From JANXQG01 sp963780045 (GTDB lineage: Bacteria; Planctomycetota; Planctomycetia; Pirellulales; Thermoguttaceae), in the NCBI GenBank assembly GCA_963780045.1, contig CAVZZZ010000001.1:1550001-1614000 (forward strand): a DNA stretch of 64,000 nucleotides, read 5' to 3'. A program made the translations under genes and the position numbers. Position 1 is the stretch's first letter; each line of letters starts with the position of its first letter. The notes beneath the pieces are model-generated. The model ran no database searches. It was not told the origin of the DNA and worked only from the letters and a program-made list of their open reading frames with translations. This document shows, in pieces, positions 43,981 through 53,039 of the stretch.

Positions 43981-45417
43981 ATGAAACCAACGAACTCCTG
44001 TAGCCGCCGAGATTTCCTCGCCTCAGCCAGCGCCGCCACGCTCTCGGCGCTGGCCGCCGGTTACCCGTGCGCCATGCTTGCCGCCGCGGCGGATAAGACT
44101 GAGGAGAAAATCAAACCCACCGCCGACACCGTCATCGTGCTCTGGATGGCCGGCGGCATGGCGGCCACCGAAACCTTCGACCCCAAGCGTTACACGCCCT
44201 ACGAAAAAGGGCTCGCGTCAAATCGGGTCCTCTCCACGTTCCCGTCGATCGATAGCGCCGTGGACAACATCAAGCTCTCGCAAGGGTTGGAGAAGATCGC
44301 CCGCGTGATGGACCGCGCCACGTTGATTCGCTCGTACACGGCGGGCAACCTCGGCTTCATCCTGCACTCCCGCCATCAATATCAATGGCACACCGGCTAC
44401 GCGCCGCCGCAGACCGTGGCCGCGCCGCACATCGGCGCCGTCATCGCCCGCACGCTCGGGCCGTTGAATCCGGCAATGCCGGCGTTTATCGACATCGGCC
44501 AGCGCTTCGATCTGGGCGAGGGCGAGGAGCTCAAGGCGTTCCACACGGCCGGGTTCCTGGGGAGCGAATACGGGCCGTTCCTCATTCCCGATCCCGCGCA
44601 GGCCGCCGCAAGCGTTCGCCCGCCGGCGGGCATGGGTCCCGGCCGTTTCGAGAATCGCGACAAGTTTTACCGCAAGCTGGTGAAGAAAAGTCCCGTCGGA
44701 GAATACGGCAGCGACTACCAGCAGCAGTCGCTTATCCGCTCGCTGGACAACGCGCATCGCCTGCTGAGCTCGCCGGCGGCGAAGGCCTTCGACCTGAGCC
44801 TGGAGCCGAAGGCGTCCTACGACAAATACAACACCGGCAGGTTCGGGCTGGGCTGCCTGCTTGCGCGGCGGCTGACCGAGGCCGGCGCGCGATTCATCGA
44901 AGTCACCACGGAGTACATTCCCTTCCTCAACTGGGATACGCACGAGAACGGCCATACACGGGCGATCGACTTGAAGAAGTCAATCGACGCGCCGATCGCC
45001 CAACTGGTGCTCGACCTGGAAGAGCGCGGCTTGCTCAATCGCACGCTCATCGTGCTGGCCAGCGAGTTCAGCCGCGACATGATGACCGAAGGCGCTCCCG
45101 GCAGAACCGTGAAAAACCAGGTTGTCGTGCCGGACGTCATCAACGAAATGAAGTACTATGGAATGCACCGGCACTTCACCGATGCCGGCTGCGTGTTGCT
45201 GGCGGGAGGTGGAATGAAGAAGGGCCATTTGCACGGAAAGACCGCCGACGAGCGGCCCTGCAAGACGCTCGAGAAGCGGGTGGTGATCGAAGACCTGCAC
45301 GCCACCATATTCCGCGCGGTGGGCATCTCGCCGAAGCTAAGCTACTTGATCGAGCGCCGGCCGTTTTACGTAACCAAGGACGGCCTCGGCAAGCCGATCA
45401 TGGAGCTTTTTGCCTAG
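43981..45417 (+). CDS. DUF1501 family protein with Tat signal
   Basis: 478 residues from ATG 43981, ten bases after the cytochrome-domain stop, so translationally linked. CSRRDFLASASAATLSALA is a twin-arginine signal, implying a folded protein, probably with a metal or cofactor, exported to the periplasm. TVIVLWMAGGMAATETFDPK, SRHQYQWHTGYAPP and NWDTHENGHTRAIDL mark the sulfatase/alkaline-phosphatase-like DUF1501 fold. The usual GG-Q at the first motif reads GGMAATETFD, a minor variant. DUF1501 and DUF1549/1553 proteins form one of the commonest planctomycete gene pairs and probably act together. Confidence 0.92.
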   Translation: MKPTNSCSRRDFLASASAATLSALAAGYPCAMLAAAADKTEEKIKPTADTVIVLWMAGGMAATETFDPKRYTPYEKGLASNRVLSTFPSIDSAVDNIKLSQGLEKIARVMDRATLIRSYTAGNLGFILHSRHQYQWHTGYAPPQTVAAPHIGAVIARTLGPLNPAMPAFIDIGQRFDLGEGEELKAFHTAGFLGSEYGPFLIPDPAQAAASVRPPAGMGPGRFENRDKFYRKLVKKSPVGEYGSDYQQQSLIRSLDNAHRLLSSPAAKAFDLSLEPKASYDKYNTGRFGLGCLLARRLTEAGARFIEVTTEYIPFLNWDTHENGHTRAIDLKKSIDAPIAQLVLDLEERGLLNRTLIVLASEFSRDMMTEGAPGRTVKNQVVVPDVINEMKYYGMHRHFTDAGCVLLAGGGMKKGHLHGKTADERPCKTLEKRVVIEDLHATIFRAVGISPKLSYLIERRPFYVTKDGLGKPIMELFA

Positions 45418-45473
45418 CCGCGCCGTCTAGCATCATTTCTTATGGCGCGGTGCGGTCAAGCGGAACCGGCGCG

Positions 45474-45502
45474 TTGACCACTTTGCGCGACTGGCGTAGA
45501 AT
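45474..45502 (+). promoter_or_regulatory. Sigma70-type promoter for the SpoIIAA-like gene
   Basis: TTGACC (45474-45479) and TAGAAT (45497-45502), each one mismatch from consensus, are 17 bases apart. The predicted start is near 45509, giving a leader of about 57 bases before ATG 45566. Confidence 0.65.
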
Positions 45503-45565
45503 CGCCAGAACGGACTGTCTGAAGGGCCGTAAGTACGTGAACCTATTCGTAGGAGGAAAACTGTC

Positions 45566-45925
45566 ATGATCGAGATTCTGACCGGGCTACCCGCCCATAC
45601 CGTCGGATTCAGGATGAGCGGCAAACTGCACGATGCGGACTACAAATCGTTTGTCCCGCTGGTGGATGCCGAGATTGCGAAGGACGGCAAAATCAACGTG
45701 CTCGCCGAATTCCACGACTTTCACGGCTGGGACGCCAAGGCCTTGTGGGATGACATCAAATTCTCCACCACCCACTGCACCAAGATCAAGAAGCTCGCGC
45801 TGGTGGGCGAAACGACCTGGCAAAAGTGGATGGCCACCGTCTGCAAGCCGTTCACGCTGGCCAAAATCCGCTACTTCGACGCGGCCCAAATCGAGAGTGC
45901 GAAAACCTGGCTGGCTGAGACGTGA
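45566..45925 (+). CDS. SpoIIAA-like (STAS-related) protein
   Basis: 119 residues; ATG preceded by AGGAGG with about 9 bases spacing. MIEILTGLPAHTVGFRMSGK, INVLAEFHDFHGWDAKALWD and KKLALVGETTWQKWM match the SpoIIAA-like family (Pfam PF11964). Its members share the STAS fold of anti-sigma-factor antagonists but usually lack the phosphorylated Ser. They are often stress-induced single-gene units of unknown role. It has its own promoter and no partner kinase or sigma factor here. Confidence 0.85.
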   Translation: MIEILTGLPAHTVGFRMSGKLHDADYKSFVPLVDAEIAKDGKINVLAEFHDFHGWDAKALWDDIKFSTTHCTKIKKLALVGETTWQKWMATVCKPFTLAKIRYFDAAQIESAKTWLAET

Positions 45926-45977
45926 TTCTGCGGAATTGATTCCATGTTCATGGCGGGGCGCACGGACCGCCAAGACC

Positions 45978-46148
45978 TCAAATCGAGTTCGCGACTCGCG
46001 AGAATACACTGGCGGCCTTTGACCCGACGGTCGAAATCGCGGATAGGCAGACGGCAACGATGAGCGACAACATAACCGCGTATTCGACGGCGGTTGGTCC
46101 GTCTTCGTCGCGCAGGAGACAATAGAATCGTTTCAGAAATGTTTGCAT
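45978..46148 (-). CDS. Flp family type IVb pilin
   Basis: 56 residues. The start is the Met of MQTFLKRFYCLLRDEDGPTA; upstream in-frame residues are not pilin-like. The motif DEDG-PTAVEYAVMLSLIVAV is diagnostic for Flp pilins, with prepilin peptidase cutting after the Gly. A single hydrophobic helix and short tail (VFSRVANSI) follow. Flp pilins build Tad pili for adhesion. No tad assembly genes are in this window, so this is a stand-alone pilin gene served by machinery elsewhere. Confidence 0.88.
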   Translation of the reverse strand: MQTFLKRFYCLLRDEDGPTAVEYAVMLSLIVAVCLSAISTVGSKAASVFSRVANSI

Positions 46149-46598
46149 GGTCTTCAGTTGCGTAAGTGGTATCGTAATTGACGGTCGTGAAGAAACTAGC
46201 GACATTGATCGCCGCGCCCGTTGAAGGCGCAGAACCCCTGCCGCATGCCTATTCCTTATTTCCGGCCCCGGTACGGCCGCATCCTGGTACGGCTGGATTG
46301 CAGTTCTAACTTCTAATAACAAAGGATAGCAAATCGAGTGCCAAGTTGCGACCGACGGCGCCGTGTGGATTGAACTCCTTGCATGCAAGGGACATACGTC
46401 GTTCCGCCGCCAAAAAACGCCTGGCGCGCCAACGCCGGTTTTCCGGCCGTTTGCCGGGAATCCGGCGATGCGGCTTTGCAGTTCGGCCAAAGTCGTTGGC
46501 GGGCGCCGCGGAAAACGAATTCTCTGGTTGCAACGATTGCAGCGAGCTAAGGCCAGCGATTCCGTCGTAGTCGCCAAATCATGCCGCCTGGATGCGTG
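46149..46598. other. Intergenic region upstream of the pilin, nothing recognised
   Basis: Short open frames on both strands here overlap one another and have no family resemblance or ribosome site. It should hold the pilin promoter and the end of the pcm transcript, but I cannot place either with confidence. Confidence 0.4.
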
Positions 46599-47252
46599 TC
46601 AGCCCTCCGGCCAGCCTTCCGCACCGACTAGCGGCACAAATCGGCAAGGTGAGAGCGATTCGGATTGAGTACGATCGCCCACCTTGCGGATCGCCTGCAA
46701 CACTTGCTGCTGGCGATTGCCCAGCGGGATGACGAGAATTCCGCCGGGTGCCAGTTGGTCCATCAGATGCGGCGGCGGCGACTCGGCGGCGGCGGCAACG
46801 AGGATGCGGTCGTAAGGGGCGTCGGCGGGCCAACCCAGCGAACCGTCGCCAACGATGAATTTCACGTTGCGGTGTCCCAATTCGGCCAGCGCCGCCGCGG
46901 CCTGTCGGGAAAGGCTTTCGTAGCGTTCAACGGTCGCAATATCGCCGGCCAGATCGGCGAGAATGGCCGTTTGATAGCCGCTGCCCGTGCCGATTTCCAG
47001 CACATGCTCGCCGCCCTGCAAAGCGAGGGCCTGCGTCATCAAGGCCACGATGTAAGGCTGGCTGATCGTCTGGCCGCAATCGATCGCCACAGCCCGGTCG
47101 GCATAGGCCTCGGCCCGGTCCGCTTTGCCAAGGAACCGCTCGCGCGGCACGCGGGCCATGGCTTGCAGCGTGCGGAGATCGACAATGCCGCGGCCCTGGA
47201 GGTGCTTATGCAGCATCAATTCCTTTTCGCGCTGGAGAGCGGCGTCGGACAT
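46599..47252 (-). CDS. pcm: Protein-L-isoaspartate O-methyltransferase
   Basis: 217 residues from MSDAALQREKEL; the longer frame upstream lacks similarity. VPRERFLGKADRAEAYADRA and IDCGQTISQPYIVALMTQAL are the N-terminal signature. VLEIGTGSGYQTAILA is the SAM-binding loop and VGDGSLGWP the characteristic post-I motif. The enzyme methylates isoaspartyl residues with S-adenosylmethionine to start repair of aged proteins. The 3' end reaches EGWPEG, as usual for bacterial Pcm. It lies 50 bases downstream of recJ on the same strand. Confidence 0.93.
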   Translation of the reverse strand: MSDAALQREKELMLHKHLQGRGIVDLRTLQAMARVPRERFLGKADRAEAYADRAVAIDCGQTISQPYIVALMTQALALQGGEHVLEIGTGSGYQTAILADLAGDIATVERYESLSRQAAAALAELGHRNVKFIVGDGSLGWPADAPYDRILVAAAAESPPPHLMDQLAPGGILVIPLGNRQQQVLQAIRKVGDRTQSESLSPCRFVPLVGAEGWPEG

Positions 47253-47302
47253 GGCCTCATTGTAGGGTGGGACAGGATTGCGCAGCAAGCGCAGGCCCAC
47301 CA

Positions 47303-49066
47303 TCAATGAAACCCCGCTTCGCGCCAATCTACAAGATGCAGCTCCACGCTCTGCCGGCCTTGGAAGGTGTTGATCACGGGACGGAAGGCGATATCGAAGG
47401 GCCGGTTCAAGGCCATCATCGGTTCGGCCCATTCCGCCTGGCCGAAGGCCACCGTGCGCAAGGATACGCCGTGCTGCGCAAGCCGCAAGGAGAGATGCCG
47501 TCCGCCCGCGCCGATCGTCCTTGGCGCGCCTTCCAACGTCGCGCCGCTGGCACACAGCAGCGGCCGGGCGTTGTGCTGGCCGAAGGGCGCCAGGCGTTCC
47601 ATTTGGCCCACGGTCTTCGCGGTGAAGGCGCTCAAGGGGAACTCGGCGTCGATGAACAGGTCGGCCACCCGCTGCTGCTGGCTGATTTCCGCCGCCGCCA
47701 CCTCGCAGAACGCCGCGCGGAAGTCGTCGACCTTGTCTTCTTCGATCTTCAATCCGGCTGCCGCCGCGTGGCCGCCGTGTGCCAGCAGATGCTCGTCGCA
47801 GGCCGCTAGCGCGGCATGAAGGTCAAAGCCGGGAACGCTTCGCGCCGAACCGATGCCGGGCCGCGTACACATGGCGTCCAACGAAATCAGCACAACGGGT
47901 CGATGGTGCTTTTCGGCCAAACGTCCGGCGACGATGCCGATCACGCCGGCGTGCCAGCCCCGGTCCGCGAGCACGAAAGCCGCGTCGTCGGCCTCGTTGA
48001 ATCGCTCGTCGATCTGCTTCTTCGCGGCGATCTGCACGCTTCGCTCCAGCGTCTGGCGGCTGCCATTGAGCTGATCGATGTACTGCGCCAGCTCCGACGC
48101 CCGGTCGGGCCGGTCGGTCACCAGCAGCTCGACGCCCAACTGCGCCTGGGCCAGCCGTCCGGCCGCATTGAGCCGAGGCGCCAGTGCAAAGCCGATGTCC
48201 TCGCAACTCAGCCGCGTGCGGCCGTCGCCGTTGGTTTTTGGCTCGATCTTGGCGAGTTTCATCAGCGTGGCCAGCCCGAGCGTCGGGCATTGCGCCAGGC
48301 TCGCCAGCCCATGATGGACCAGCACGCGGTTTTCATCGACCAGCGGCACGACATCCGCCACGGTGCCCAGCGCCGCCAGGCCGACCGCCTGCACGAGGAA
48401 ATCCCGCATCCGCGGACTGACTTTCTGCGCCCCGCTGGCTTGCTGGCAAAGCGCCCAAGCCAGTTTGAAGGCGACGCCCGACCCGCTCAGCCCACTGAAG
48501 GGATACGCGCCGTCCAATTGCGGATGAACGATCGCCGCCGCGTCGGGCAGTTGCGCGCCGATCGTGTGGTGGTCTGTGATAATCAGGTCCAGCCCGCACT
48601 GCCGCGCAAGGGCCGCTTCTTGGATGCCGCTGATGCCGCAATCGACGGTGATCATCAGCGCCGCGCGGCCGCCGCCCCAGGACTGCACGGCTTCGCAATT
48701 CAGGCCGTAGCCCTCGTCAACGCGATGCGGCACGTAGTAGCTGACCTCGGCGCCCAACAGCTTGAGGCAGAGATACAAAATCGCGGTGCCCGACATGCCG
48801 TCCACGTCGTAGTCGCCGTAGATGACGATCCGCTGCCGCGCCTCGACGGCGGCATGGATCCGCCGCGCGGCTGTCGCGCAGCCGGGCAGTGTCTGCGGGT
48901 CGTGGAGGTCCGCGAGCTTTGGATCGAGGAACGAGCGGGCCTTGGCCGGATCGGTGATGCCGCGGCAGATGAGCAACTGGGCGACGACATCCGGCACGCC
49001 CGCCGCGCGCTGCAAGGCGGCGATGCTCGCGGGATCGTGCGGACGAATTTGCCAGCGCTTGGCCAT
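47303..49066 (-). CDS. recJ: Single-stranded-DNA-specific exonuclease RecJ
   Basis: 587 residues from MAKRWQIRPHDP. The DHH-family motifs are complete: IVIYGDYDVDGMSGTA (motif I), ITVDCGIS, LIITDHHTIG (DHH) and VGLAALGTVADVVPL. LAPRLNAAGRL and the DHHA1 motif GGHAAAAGLKI follow, and an OB-fold C-terminal domain is present. RecJ degrades single-stranded DNA 5' to 3' using manganese or magnesium, in RecF-pathway recombination and mismatch and base-excision repair. An in-frame Met 18 codons upstream is possible but poorly conserved in character. Confidence 0.95.
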   Translation of the reverse strand: MAKRWQIRPHDPASIAALQRAAGVPDVVAQLLICRGITDPAKARSFLDPKLADLHDPQTLPGCATAARRIHAAVEARQRIVIYGDYDVDGMSGTAILYLCLKLLGAEVSYYVPHRVDEGYGLNCEAVQSWGGGRAALMITVDCGISGIQEAALARQCGLDLIITDHHTIGAQLPDAAAIVHPQLDGAYPFSGLSGSGVAFKLAWALCQQASGAQKVSPRMRDFLVQAVGLAALGTVADVVPLVDENRVLVHHGLASLAQCPTLGLATLMKLAKIEPKTNGDGRTRLSCEDIGFALAPRLNAAGRLAQAQLGVELLVTDRPDRASELAQYIDQLNGSRQTLERSVQIAAKKQIDERFNEADDAAFVLADRGWHAGVIGIVAGRLAEKHHRPVVLISLDAMCTRPGIGSARSVPGFDLHAALAACDEHLLAHGGHAAAAGLKIEEDKVDDFRAAFCEVAAAEISQQQRVADLFIDAEFPLSAFTAKTVGQMERLAPFGQHNARPLLCASGATLEGAPRTIGAGGRHLSLRLAQHGVSLRTVAFGQAEWAEPMMALNRPFDIAFRPVINTFQGRQSVELHLVDWREAGFH

Positions 49067-49150
49067 GGTCGATCCGTCTTTGGCGGCCAGTGAAGCCCGA
49101 AGCGCGAGCGAGCGGTTCAACGGCCCTCTAGCTTGCGCGGCGGCCTTCGA

Positions 49151-49315
49151 TTACTTCTTCTTCTCGTTGTGCTCGGTATGCTTGCGGCACGACGGGCAAT
49201 ACTTCTTGAGGTTCAGTTTCTCGCCGCCCGGCTTGCGCTTAAGCGTATAGTTGTGGTCGCTGCTCTCTTTGCAGACGAGGAATACGGTTTCGGCTTTTTT
49301 CTTGCTCTTGGCCAT
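49151..49315 (-). CDS. rpmG: 50S ribosomal protein L33
   Basis: 54 residues, too short for many gene callers. MAKSKKKAETVFLVCKESSD leads to HNYTLKRKPG, LNLKKYCPSCRKHTEHNEKK and the stop. LKKYCPSCRKHT is the L33 signature with the second zinc-binding CxxC. The first CxxC of the zinc form is reduced to one Cys (VCKESSDHN), so zinc binding may be weakened. It is a component of the large ribosomal subunit near the E site and lies 84 bases upstream of recJ on the same strand. Confidence 0.93.
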   Translation of the reverse strand: MAKSKKKAETVFLVCKESSDHNYTLKRKPGGEKLNLKKYCPSCRKHTEHNEKKK

Positions 49316-49495
49316 TCCGGGTCACCTAGGTTCGATTGTTATCTTGTCCGGCGTGTGTTCAAGCGCACCATTGTAGCGAAAAAGCCCGTTTTGGGAACCG
49401 GGGGTAGCGAACCGGGCCAGCATAGCGTATCCTGATTTTTCTGCCCCCCCGGTTTTTCTGTCCAAATCCCGCCCTCCCACCCGCGTGAGCAAATT

Positions 49496-50394
49496 ATGAA
49501 CTGCCTGCTTGCCACTCTTTTATCCGCATCGTTAACCGCCGCCCCCGAGCCGCCGGCCGATTTTGCCTTCCGCGAGATCAGCCCGACGGGGCTTCAACTC
49601 ACCGACGGCGGACAGCCGGTCTTCGTCTACAACTTTGGTATGGTCACGTCGAAAGTCAAAGGGGCGGTGACGCGGTCCAGTTATCTGCACCCTGTCTACG
49701 CCCCCAACGGCGCGGTGATCACGGACGATTTCAATCCCAACCATCAGCATCACCGCGGCATCTCCTGGATGTGGCAGGATATAACCGTTGACGGCCGCAA
49801 GGGCGATATTTGGACGCTCAAAGGTTTTCAAGAGCGTTTCGTCCGCTGGAAGGCACGGGAAGCCAATGGCCCGACCGCGAAGCTGGCCGTCGAGAACGGC
49901 TGGTTCGACGGCGAGAAAAAGTTCGTCAAAGAGGACGCGGAGATCGTCACGCATGGCGTGGAAAAGCTCAAGGATGGAAACTCCCAGCGTCAACTCGACT
50001 TCACGCTTGTGTTCGAGGCGCTCGACAAGCCCGTAACGATCGTCGGCACTTCCGAGGGCAAGAAGGGATTCGGCGGTTTTTGTTTCCGCTTCGCCCCCCG
50101 CGACGGCGGCCAGGCCAAGACGATCATCCTCACCGACAAAGGCCGCGCCGCAAGGACGAGGTGCTGGGCAAGCACGCTTGGGCCGAGGTTGCCGGCACGT
50201 TCCAGGGCAAGCCCGCTTGGGGACGTGTCGACGATCTCGAAGGCAATCCCGGCTTTCCCAATAACGGCTGGCTGATCCGCTTCGGCTTCGGCTTCTTGAA
50301 CCCCTCCTATCCGGCCCTCACGCCGTTGGTCTTAGAACCGGGCAAGCCGCTAGTGCTGAAATATCGCGTCATACTGGGCGCGGGGAAGCCGTAA
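49496..50394 (+). CDS. DUF6807 (PmoA-annotated) family protein (one frameshift)
   Basis: Repaired length 299 residues, with one base missing near 50150. A short signal peptide (CLLATLLSASLTAAPEP) precedes FVYNFGMVTSKVKGAVTRSS, SYLHPVYAPNGAVITDDFN and HHRGISWMWQDITVDG, the conserved core of this family. After the repair FGFLNPSYPALTPLVLEPGK completes the beta-rich C-terminus. The family is sometimes labelled methane oxygenase PmoA, a misleading name since it is unrelated to particulate methane monooxygenase. Planctomycete members are secreted proteins of unknown function, often found with sugar-processing genes. Confidence 0.82.
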
Positions 50395-50447
50395 GCCGCG
50401 ATTTTGAGAGTGCATAAAATCGAGCCGAAGTAAACAACGTGCGCGCC

Positions 50448-52043
50448 ATGAAACGAATCTGCTCCGTCACGCTAGGTCTGCTTCTAGCACTCCCATCCGT
50501 TTTCGCTGCCTCCGCTTCGCTTGCGACCGCGGCCGCGCCTGCGCGAGTGGACGTTATCCTCTGGTTCGACACGGAAGATTACCTCCTGCCGGCCGACGAC
50601 GATGCCGCCAAACGGCTGGCGGAGTTTCTTACTCAGCGGGGCATTCGCGCCACGTTCAAGCTCGTCGGTGAAAAAGCGCGGGTGCTGCAGCGCCGTGGCC
50701 GAAGTGACGTGATCGCTGCGCTGCAAAAGCACGACATCGGGTACCACTCCAACCTCCATTCGGTCCACCCCGCGCCAGCGGAGTACCTCGCCGACTGCGG
50801 GCTGCTGGATGGCGTGGCGGAGTTCGTCCGCCACGAAAAGCAGGGGGCGGCGGACGTGCGGCGCATCTTCGGCCGCGAAAAGCTCGCTTGCTACGGTCAG
50901 CCCGGCGCCTCTTGGGCCTGCCAGGCGATAGTCGCATTGCCCGAAATCGGCGTGGCGCCCGTCTACCTCGACGAGGCCTCGCACGTCGGTCTGGGCGAAC
51001 AGCCCTTCTGGTATGCGGGAGCGCTCAACGTATTCAACATGGGCGAAAACTTGACCCGCATGGATTTGCGCACGCCCGATGCGCTTCTGCCGGCGGAGGC
51101 TAAGGTCGCGGAGATAGCCCGCCGCCTTGCCTCCCATGGCGGCGGATTGATCAGCATCTACTATCACCCTTGCGAGTTCGTGCATCAGAAGTTCTGGGAC
51201 GCCGAGAACTTCAGCCGCGGCGCGAACCCGCCGCGGGAAAGTTGGAAGGCCCCTCCGCAGCTTCCGGCCGAAAAGACGGAAGCGGCCTTCGCGCGATTCG
51301 AAAAGTACATCGACTACATCAAGGGCCTGGGGGTCTGCTTCGTTACCGCCGACGAGCTGCCTTGCATGTACGCGGACCGGGTCCGCAGCGAGGGCCTGTC
51401 CGAAACGGAACTAACGGCTATTGCCAAGCGCCTGACCGATCCAAGTGCAAGCGGCGTGGACGATCAAGTTCTCTCGGGCAAGGCCGTCTCCCCGGCCGAT
51501 CAATTCGAGCTGTTAACGATGGCGGTGGCGTGCGCGATCGACGGCAAGAACGTCACGTTCCCAATGGTCGCCAAAGGGCTGCTCGGGCCAGATTCGGCTC
51601 CGGGCTCGGCGGGCGACGGAGGACAAACCGTCCCCTGGCCCGCGTTCCGCGACGCTGCGTTGGACGTGCGGGATTATCTGCGCGTGCATGGCCGCGTTCC
51701 GGCCCGCGTATTCATCGGCGCCGACAGCGTCACGTCCACGAGTTTCCTCAGCGGCCTGGCGTTCGCGTACAAGTTTGAGCGGGAACACGGCAAGCCGCCG
51801 CCGGCGGGCGTGCGATTGGGCAAAGGGCTCGCCGTGCTCACGGAGCGGAACGTGGCACACGATTCTCCCGATCTCTTCAAATGGGTCATCCATAAGCCGG
51901 GATTCCAGCCGGGAAAGATTCTCGATGTCGCAAGACTCCAGGCATGGACCTTGAAACCGGCCGTGCGGTGCGACTCCACGTCGGATGCCTCCGGCGTTCC
52001 AACGAGTCGCAAACACAAGCCGAGTGGTCCCGAGGTCCCGTAA
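50448..52043 (+). CDS. Secreted polysaccharide deacetylase-like protein
   Basis: 531 residues from ATG 50448 (the GTG at 50439 is an alternative). The signal peptide is ICSVTLGLLLALPSVFAASA. VILWFDTEDYLLPADD holds the NodB-type acidic pair, and GYHSNLHSVHPAP the metal-binding H-x3/4-H motif, as in polysaccharide deacetylases. ISIYYHPCEF supplies a later conserved His. The C-terminal 170 residues (LSGKAVSPADQFELLTMAVA and on) form a separate helical domain that I do not recognise, with VPARVFIGADSVTSTSFLSG resembling a wall-binding repeat. It may deacetylate a secreted polysaccharide, but substrate and activity are unproven. Confidence 0.78.
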   Translation: MKRICSVTLGLLLALPSVFAASASLATAAAPARVDVILWFDTEDYLLPADDDAAKRLAEFLTQRGIRATFKLVGEKARVLQRRGRSDVIAALQKHDIGYHSNLHSVHPAPAEYLADCGLLDGVAEFVRHEKQGAADVRRIFGREKLACYGQPGASWACQAIVALPEIGVAPVYLDEASHVGLGEQPFWYAGALNVFNMGENLTRMDLRTPDALLPAEAKVAEIARRLASHGGGLISIYYHPCEFVHQKFWDAENFSRGANPPRESWKAPPQLPAEKTEAAFARFEKYIDYIKGLGVCFVTADELPCMYADRVRSEGLSETELTAIAKRLTDPSASGVDDQVLSGKAVSPADQFELLTMAVACAIDGKNVTFPMVAKGLLGPDSAPGSAGDGGQTVPWPAFRDAALDVRDYLRVHGRVPARVFIGADSVTSTSFLSGLAFAYKFEREHGKPPPAGVRLGKGLAVLTERNVAHDSPDLFKWVIHKPGFQPGKILDVARLQAWTLKPAVRCDSTSDASGVPTSRKHKPSGPEVP

Positions 52044-52132
52044 CGTTGACGTGCGCAGCGCTAGGCTTACGCGTCTGGACAAGCGCGCGGCACCGGAGGC
52101 GCGCAGGATTACGAGCACTTCGCTTACTCGTG

Positions 52133-52634
52133 CTATCCCTCTTGAATCCAGCCCTTGAGGCGCGCGATGTACTTGGCTTGCGCCTTCAGGATGGCGCGAA
52201 GCTCAGAGTTCTCCGCGTCAAGCAGGCGCTTTCGATCCACGAGCAGTTCGTAGAACCGCCGCCGCAGTCTGAGCGCAACCAGCGGCGCACGGTTGAGACG
52301 CAGAATCGCGATGTGGAACCGGCCGATTTCCGTCAGCGGCTTTACATGGCCGGTTGCTTCATCGAGGCGAACGTGCCTCGAGACATCGTCGCGGAGCGGA
52401 TGCAGGATGATGTGGCCGTTCGCGCGGTCCTGTGCAGCGGGATGAAAGTCCGCCTTGAATAGATTGCAGCGAAAACAGGCGTAAACCAGGTTGTCGTCAC
52501 TTTCGTCGCCGCCGGCAGATACCGGGACGAAGTGATCGACCGTCAGGCCGCCGCCCGCCTCCGCTTCGGTGACGCCAGTAGGCACAACGAGCCCCATAAC
52601 GCTCGCGCACCTGATCGTGCTTGGGATGCGGCAC
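52133..52634 (-). CDS. HNH endonuclease (one frameshift)
   Basis: Starts at GTG 52634, which has GGAGGAG about 8 bases upstream; repaired length 167 residues. RYGARCAYC-GVTEAEAGGG (two bases missing near 52576) is followed by LTVDHFVPVSAGGDESDDNL and VYACFRCNLFK, giving the zinc CxxC pairs and the catalytic H of the HNH fold. The C-terminal half is rich in Arg and Leu and ends in a coiled coil (LLDAENSELRAILKAQAKYI). Such stand-alone HNH proteins are common in planctomycetes, with unknown targets. It is co-transcribed with the small coiled-coil gene upstream, whose stop lies 5 bases before this start. Confidence 0.8.
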
Positions 52635-52639
52635 GCGCG

Positions 52640-52938
52640 CTACTCCTCCAAGCCGAGAAGTTCCCGCGCTTGGGCGCAAGCGAACGCTCGATGGCCGCAA
52701 TTTCGGCGTCGAGTTCCCGGCGGCGCGCCTCGAGCCGGAGGCGCTGCGCCTCCAATTGGCGAAGCTCCTCCCGCGCTTGCTTCGCGCCTTCCAGGAATTC
52801 ATAACGCTCGTTCTCGTCCAACTCCCGGCAACCTGCCTCGTAGTCCCGCTGCTCTTCGGCGCTCAGGCGATCCCCTTGCGCGGCGCGGACGTGCAACTTC
52901 CGCCAATTGTGATATGCGGGTCCGCTAAAATCGACCAT
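52640..52938 (-). CDS. Small coiled-coil protein paired with HNH nuclease (one frameshift)
   Basis: Repaired length 99 residues. MVDFSGPAYHNWRKLHVRAA and RLSAEEQRDYEAGCRELDEN lead into a long charged helix (LRQLEAQRLRLEARRRELDA) and the end LLGLEE. One base is missing near 52660; without the correction the frame reads on into the nuclease gene. The coiled coil suggests an oligomer or a partner of the nuclease. I do not recognise a named family. Proteins of this shape often precede HNH genes in planctomycetes (my recollection, not checked). Confidence 0.6.
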
Positions 52939-53039
52939 GGCAACTCTTTACCATCGGGTTACAGGAAACCGAAACGCCTACCTGATTATAATCGCGAAGC
53001 CGCGGACTGCAAAGTCGCATGCTCAGGTCTGCATACCGC

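Noticed and set aside
46306..46668. Overlapping short frames on both strands upstream of the pilin
   Set aside because: Mutually antisense, with no ribosome site or similarity.
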